A DNA stretch of 16,847 bases. Source: Enteropsectra breve (Eukaryota; Microsporidia). Of the stretch, positions 15,305-16,847 are shown one piece after another. The translations under genes were made by a program, and so were the position numbers. The notes beneath the pieces are model-generated. The model was given only the letters and a program-made list of their open reading frames with translations, was not told where the DNA came from and searched no databases. Location: positions 1 through 16,847 of the forward strand of contig JALPMN010000543.1 of assembly GCA_024243835.1 (NCBI GenBank), given 5' to 3'. Within the stretch, counting starts at the first letter, position 1. The number at the start of each line of letters is the position of its first letter.

Positions 15305-16813
15305 TCATATAATGTGATCGCCCTGCTGTTCTACATTCTCCAGGAGATCATCCATTTCAACGACAATGAGTTTATTTCTTTCTCTTTTAATTTTTGCTGT
15401 TTTACAAATAGGCTGATTTTTCGTGTGCAAATTAATCTCAGATCCGAGCTGTATTTTGTCCACTGAAAGCGTTACGCTGTTCTCGCAGGGGATTCTCAGA
15501 AGCATCCCGTTCGCAGGCATGTGAACAGGCACGGGGTATTTAGCTCTTATCATCTGCTTTAGTGTTTTCATACGATTTTTGTCTCCATGCACCAGCATCA
15601 CCTGGCGAGGCTTGCACTGTCCAACTATTTTCAGGACTCCCGCAGCGTCTGCATGCGCAGAAAATGCCAGATTTTCAATTTTTGCATTCACCTGCAGAGT
15701 GGTGCCAAAGACATTAATTTCCTTCGCACCGTTGAGGACCCTGTCTCCAATGGTGCCGCGCATGCAAAATCCAGGCAGAATCACCAGGCTCTTGGGATCT
15801 TGGCACATGTTTTTAAAAATGCGCAACGAAAGGCCCGAGTGGAGCATCGCTGGTGTCGAAAAAATGACACAGGGGCCATAATTCTCTGCATTTTTCTCGT
15901 AGGGCTTTATGTATTTGAAATCAAAGACATTTGAGTCTGCACTTTGCTGCCTTACATTGATGTTTGTGTAGCTTATAAATCTTTTATAAATTTCATTTGC
16001 CTTTTCTGTCAGGCCGCCAGCAAAGTAAACAGGAATCTGCAGCCCCATTCTTTTCCAGTAATTTTCAATCAAAATGCAGAGCTCCTGTGCTCTTCCGAGC
16101 GCAAATATCGGGATAAGCACACGCCCGCCATCCTTGACACACGCATGCACCATCTGCAAGAATTTTCTCTCGCGGCTTTTTCTGCAGTCCCTTATTAAAT
16201 TTCCATATGTTGACTCGCTTATAAGCAGATCAGGCCTGAGACAGTCAATCCAGGCAGTGCCCAGATGCTTGTCGGCATTTGTGCTGTAGTCACCGGTATA
16301 AACGAGACTTTTGTCACCAACGCGGATATAAAACATTGCTGCCCCAATTACATGCCCTGCATAGTACGGCCGTATTATAAACCCAGGTTTTGGCTCGATC
16401 GTTTCGTTCATGTTGACTGGAACTATTTTCTTCATGCAGTTTGCAATATCGGCTTCTGTGTACATTTTTTCATCTTTGGAGCGCATGCTCAGGATTTTCT
16501 GGCAGTCCTCAAGTAGAATCGGAAGAACCGCCCTGGTTGGGTAGGTCATGTAGATGGGCCCGTTGTACCCAATTACTTCAGTGAAGTAGGGCAGGGCGCC
16601 GCAGTGGTCCAGATGAAAGTGCGAAATGATGACACAGTCGATGGCGTGATCGAAGTTTCTGGTCTTGCTGAAATAATCAAAATCAGGGAACTTCCGTTCA
16701 TCGCTGTATCCCATGTGCATCCCACAGTCCAGCATTACTGTCACATCATCAAGCGATGCGATTATGCAAGAGCGCCCCACTTCCTGTCCTGCTCCGAGTG
16801 GAATAATATCCAT
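15305..16813 (-). CDS. INTS11: Metallo-beta-lactamase/beta-CASP RNA endonuclease, INTS11-like
   Basis: This family cuts nascent RNA: CPSF73/Ysh1 at mRNA 3' ends, INTS11 in the Integrator complex at snRNAs and paused transcripts. The 502-residue protein has all zinc ligands visible: HFHLDH (H65, H67, D69, H70), H154 in AGHVIGAAM and D175 in YTGDYS. The beta-CASP part contains LIPIFALGRAQEL, IFSTPAMLHSG, SFSAHAD and LVHGDKNRM. MLDCGMHMGYSDERKFPDF, PILLEDCQKI, HLGTAWID and GLTEKANE follow INTS11 (MHMGFNDDRRFPDF, HLGAAWID, GLTEKANH), where CPSF73 has different sequence. Human INTS11 has 600 residues; most of the C-terminal INTS9-dimerising region is absent here. The open frame extends to a TTG at 16837, but the first ATG is at 16813 with CCC touching it, and a TAG lies upstream at 16841-16843. 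The catalytic class is certain, INTS11 over CPSF73 likely. Confidence 0.88.
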   Translation of the reverse strand: MDIIPLGAGQEVGRSCIIASLDDVTVMLDCGMHMGYSDERKFPDFDYFSKTRNFDHAIDCVIISHFHLDHCGALPYFTEVIGYNGPIYMTYPTRAVLPILLEDCQKILSMRSKDEKMYTEADIANCMKKIVPVNMNETIEPKPGFIIRPYYAGHVIGAAMFYIRVGDKSLVYTGDYSTNADKHLGTAWIDCLRPDLLISESTYGNLIRDCRKSRERKFLQMVHACVKDGGRVLIPIFALGRAQELCILIENYWKRMGLQIPVYFAGGLTEKANEIYKRFISYTNINVRQQSADSNVFDFKYIKPYEKNAENYGPCVIFSTPAMLHSGLSLRIFKNMCQDPKSLVILPGFCMRGTIGDRVLNGAKEINVFGTTLQVNAKIENLAFSAHADAAGVLKIVGQCKPRQVMLVHGDKNRMKTLKQMIRAKYPVPVHMPANGMLLRIPCENSVTLSVDKIQLGSEINLHTKNQPICKTAKIKRERNKLIVVEMDDLLENVEQQGDHII

Positions 16814-16816
16814 GGG
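16814..16816 (-). promoter_or_regulatory. CCC motif abutting the INTS11-like start codon
   Basis: The minus strand reads GCGCCCATGG. CCC directly before the ATG, with an in-frame TAG ten codons upstream, fixes the start of the nuclease gene. Confidence 0.5.
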
Positions 16817-16847
16817 CGCACTGCAAAACTTTAGCAAAAGCTATGCA

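Overview
The window looks like a piece of a compact, intron-poor eukaryotic genome, most probably a microsporidian or a close early-branching relative. The evidence is: eukaryote-only proteins (ISWI, Ski2, ERCC1/Rad10, a NEDD8-type E1, a DHHC acyltransferase, exosome subunits, eL42); no visible introns; proteins clearly shorter than their yeast or human counterparts; and a CCC (or CC) motif 0-10 bases upstream of nearly every start codon, which is a known start-site signature of microsporidia. No rRNA, tRNA, mobile element or CRISPR array was recognised. The exact lineage cannot be read from the sequence. Spacers are often 300-650 bases, long for the most compact microsporidia.

Layout. At the left edge (1-173) there may be the first codons of another minus-strand gene. 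At 174-656 (minus) lies CIA2, a cytosolic Fe-S assembly factor whose reading frame is cut by one in-frame TAA although homology continues in the same frame beyond it. A plus-strand block follows: eL42 ribosomal protein (1147-1461), RRP4 exosome cap subunit (1735-2412), RAD10/ERCC1 (3064-3621) and an ISWI remodeler (4264-6711). A minus-strand block then runs to the right edge: UBA3-like NEDD8 E1 (7232-8098), DHHC palmitoyltransferase (8344-9159), RRP41 exosome ring subunit (9383-10021), SKI2 helicase (10342-12987), an EF-hand MscS channel (13281-14963), and a metallo-beta-lactamase/beta-CASP endonuclease that resembles Integrator subunit 11 more than CPSF73 (15305-16813).

How the genes relate. 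Rrp4 and Rrp41 are subunits of the RNA exosome and Ski2 is the cytoplasmic helicase that feeds it, so three of eleven genes act in 3'-to-5' RNA decay. The INTS11-like nuclease, if correctly assigned, cleaves nascent RNA. The rest are housekeeping genes for translation, DNA repair, chromatin, protein modification, membrane tension and Fe-S cluster delivery. No operon-like organisation is implied.

The most notable points are the nonsense codon in CIA2, the INTS11-type nuclease without most of its INTS9-binding C-terminus, a UBA3 that ends before the E2-recruiting ubiquitin-fold domain, and a 15-base perfect inverted repeat with a third partial copy in the CIA2-eL42 spacer. Many gene starts had to be moved inward from the longest open frame. 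The CCC motif and protein alignments recalled from family knowledge guided those choices.
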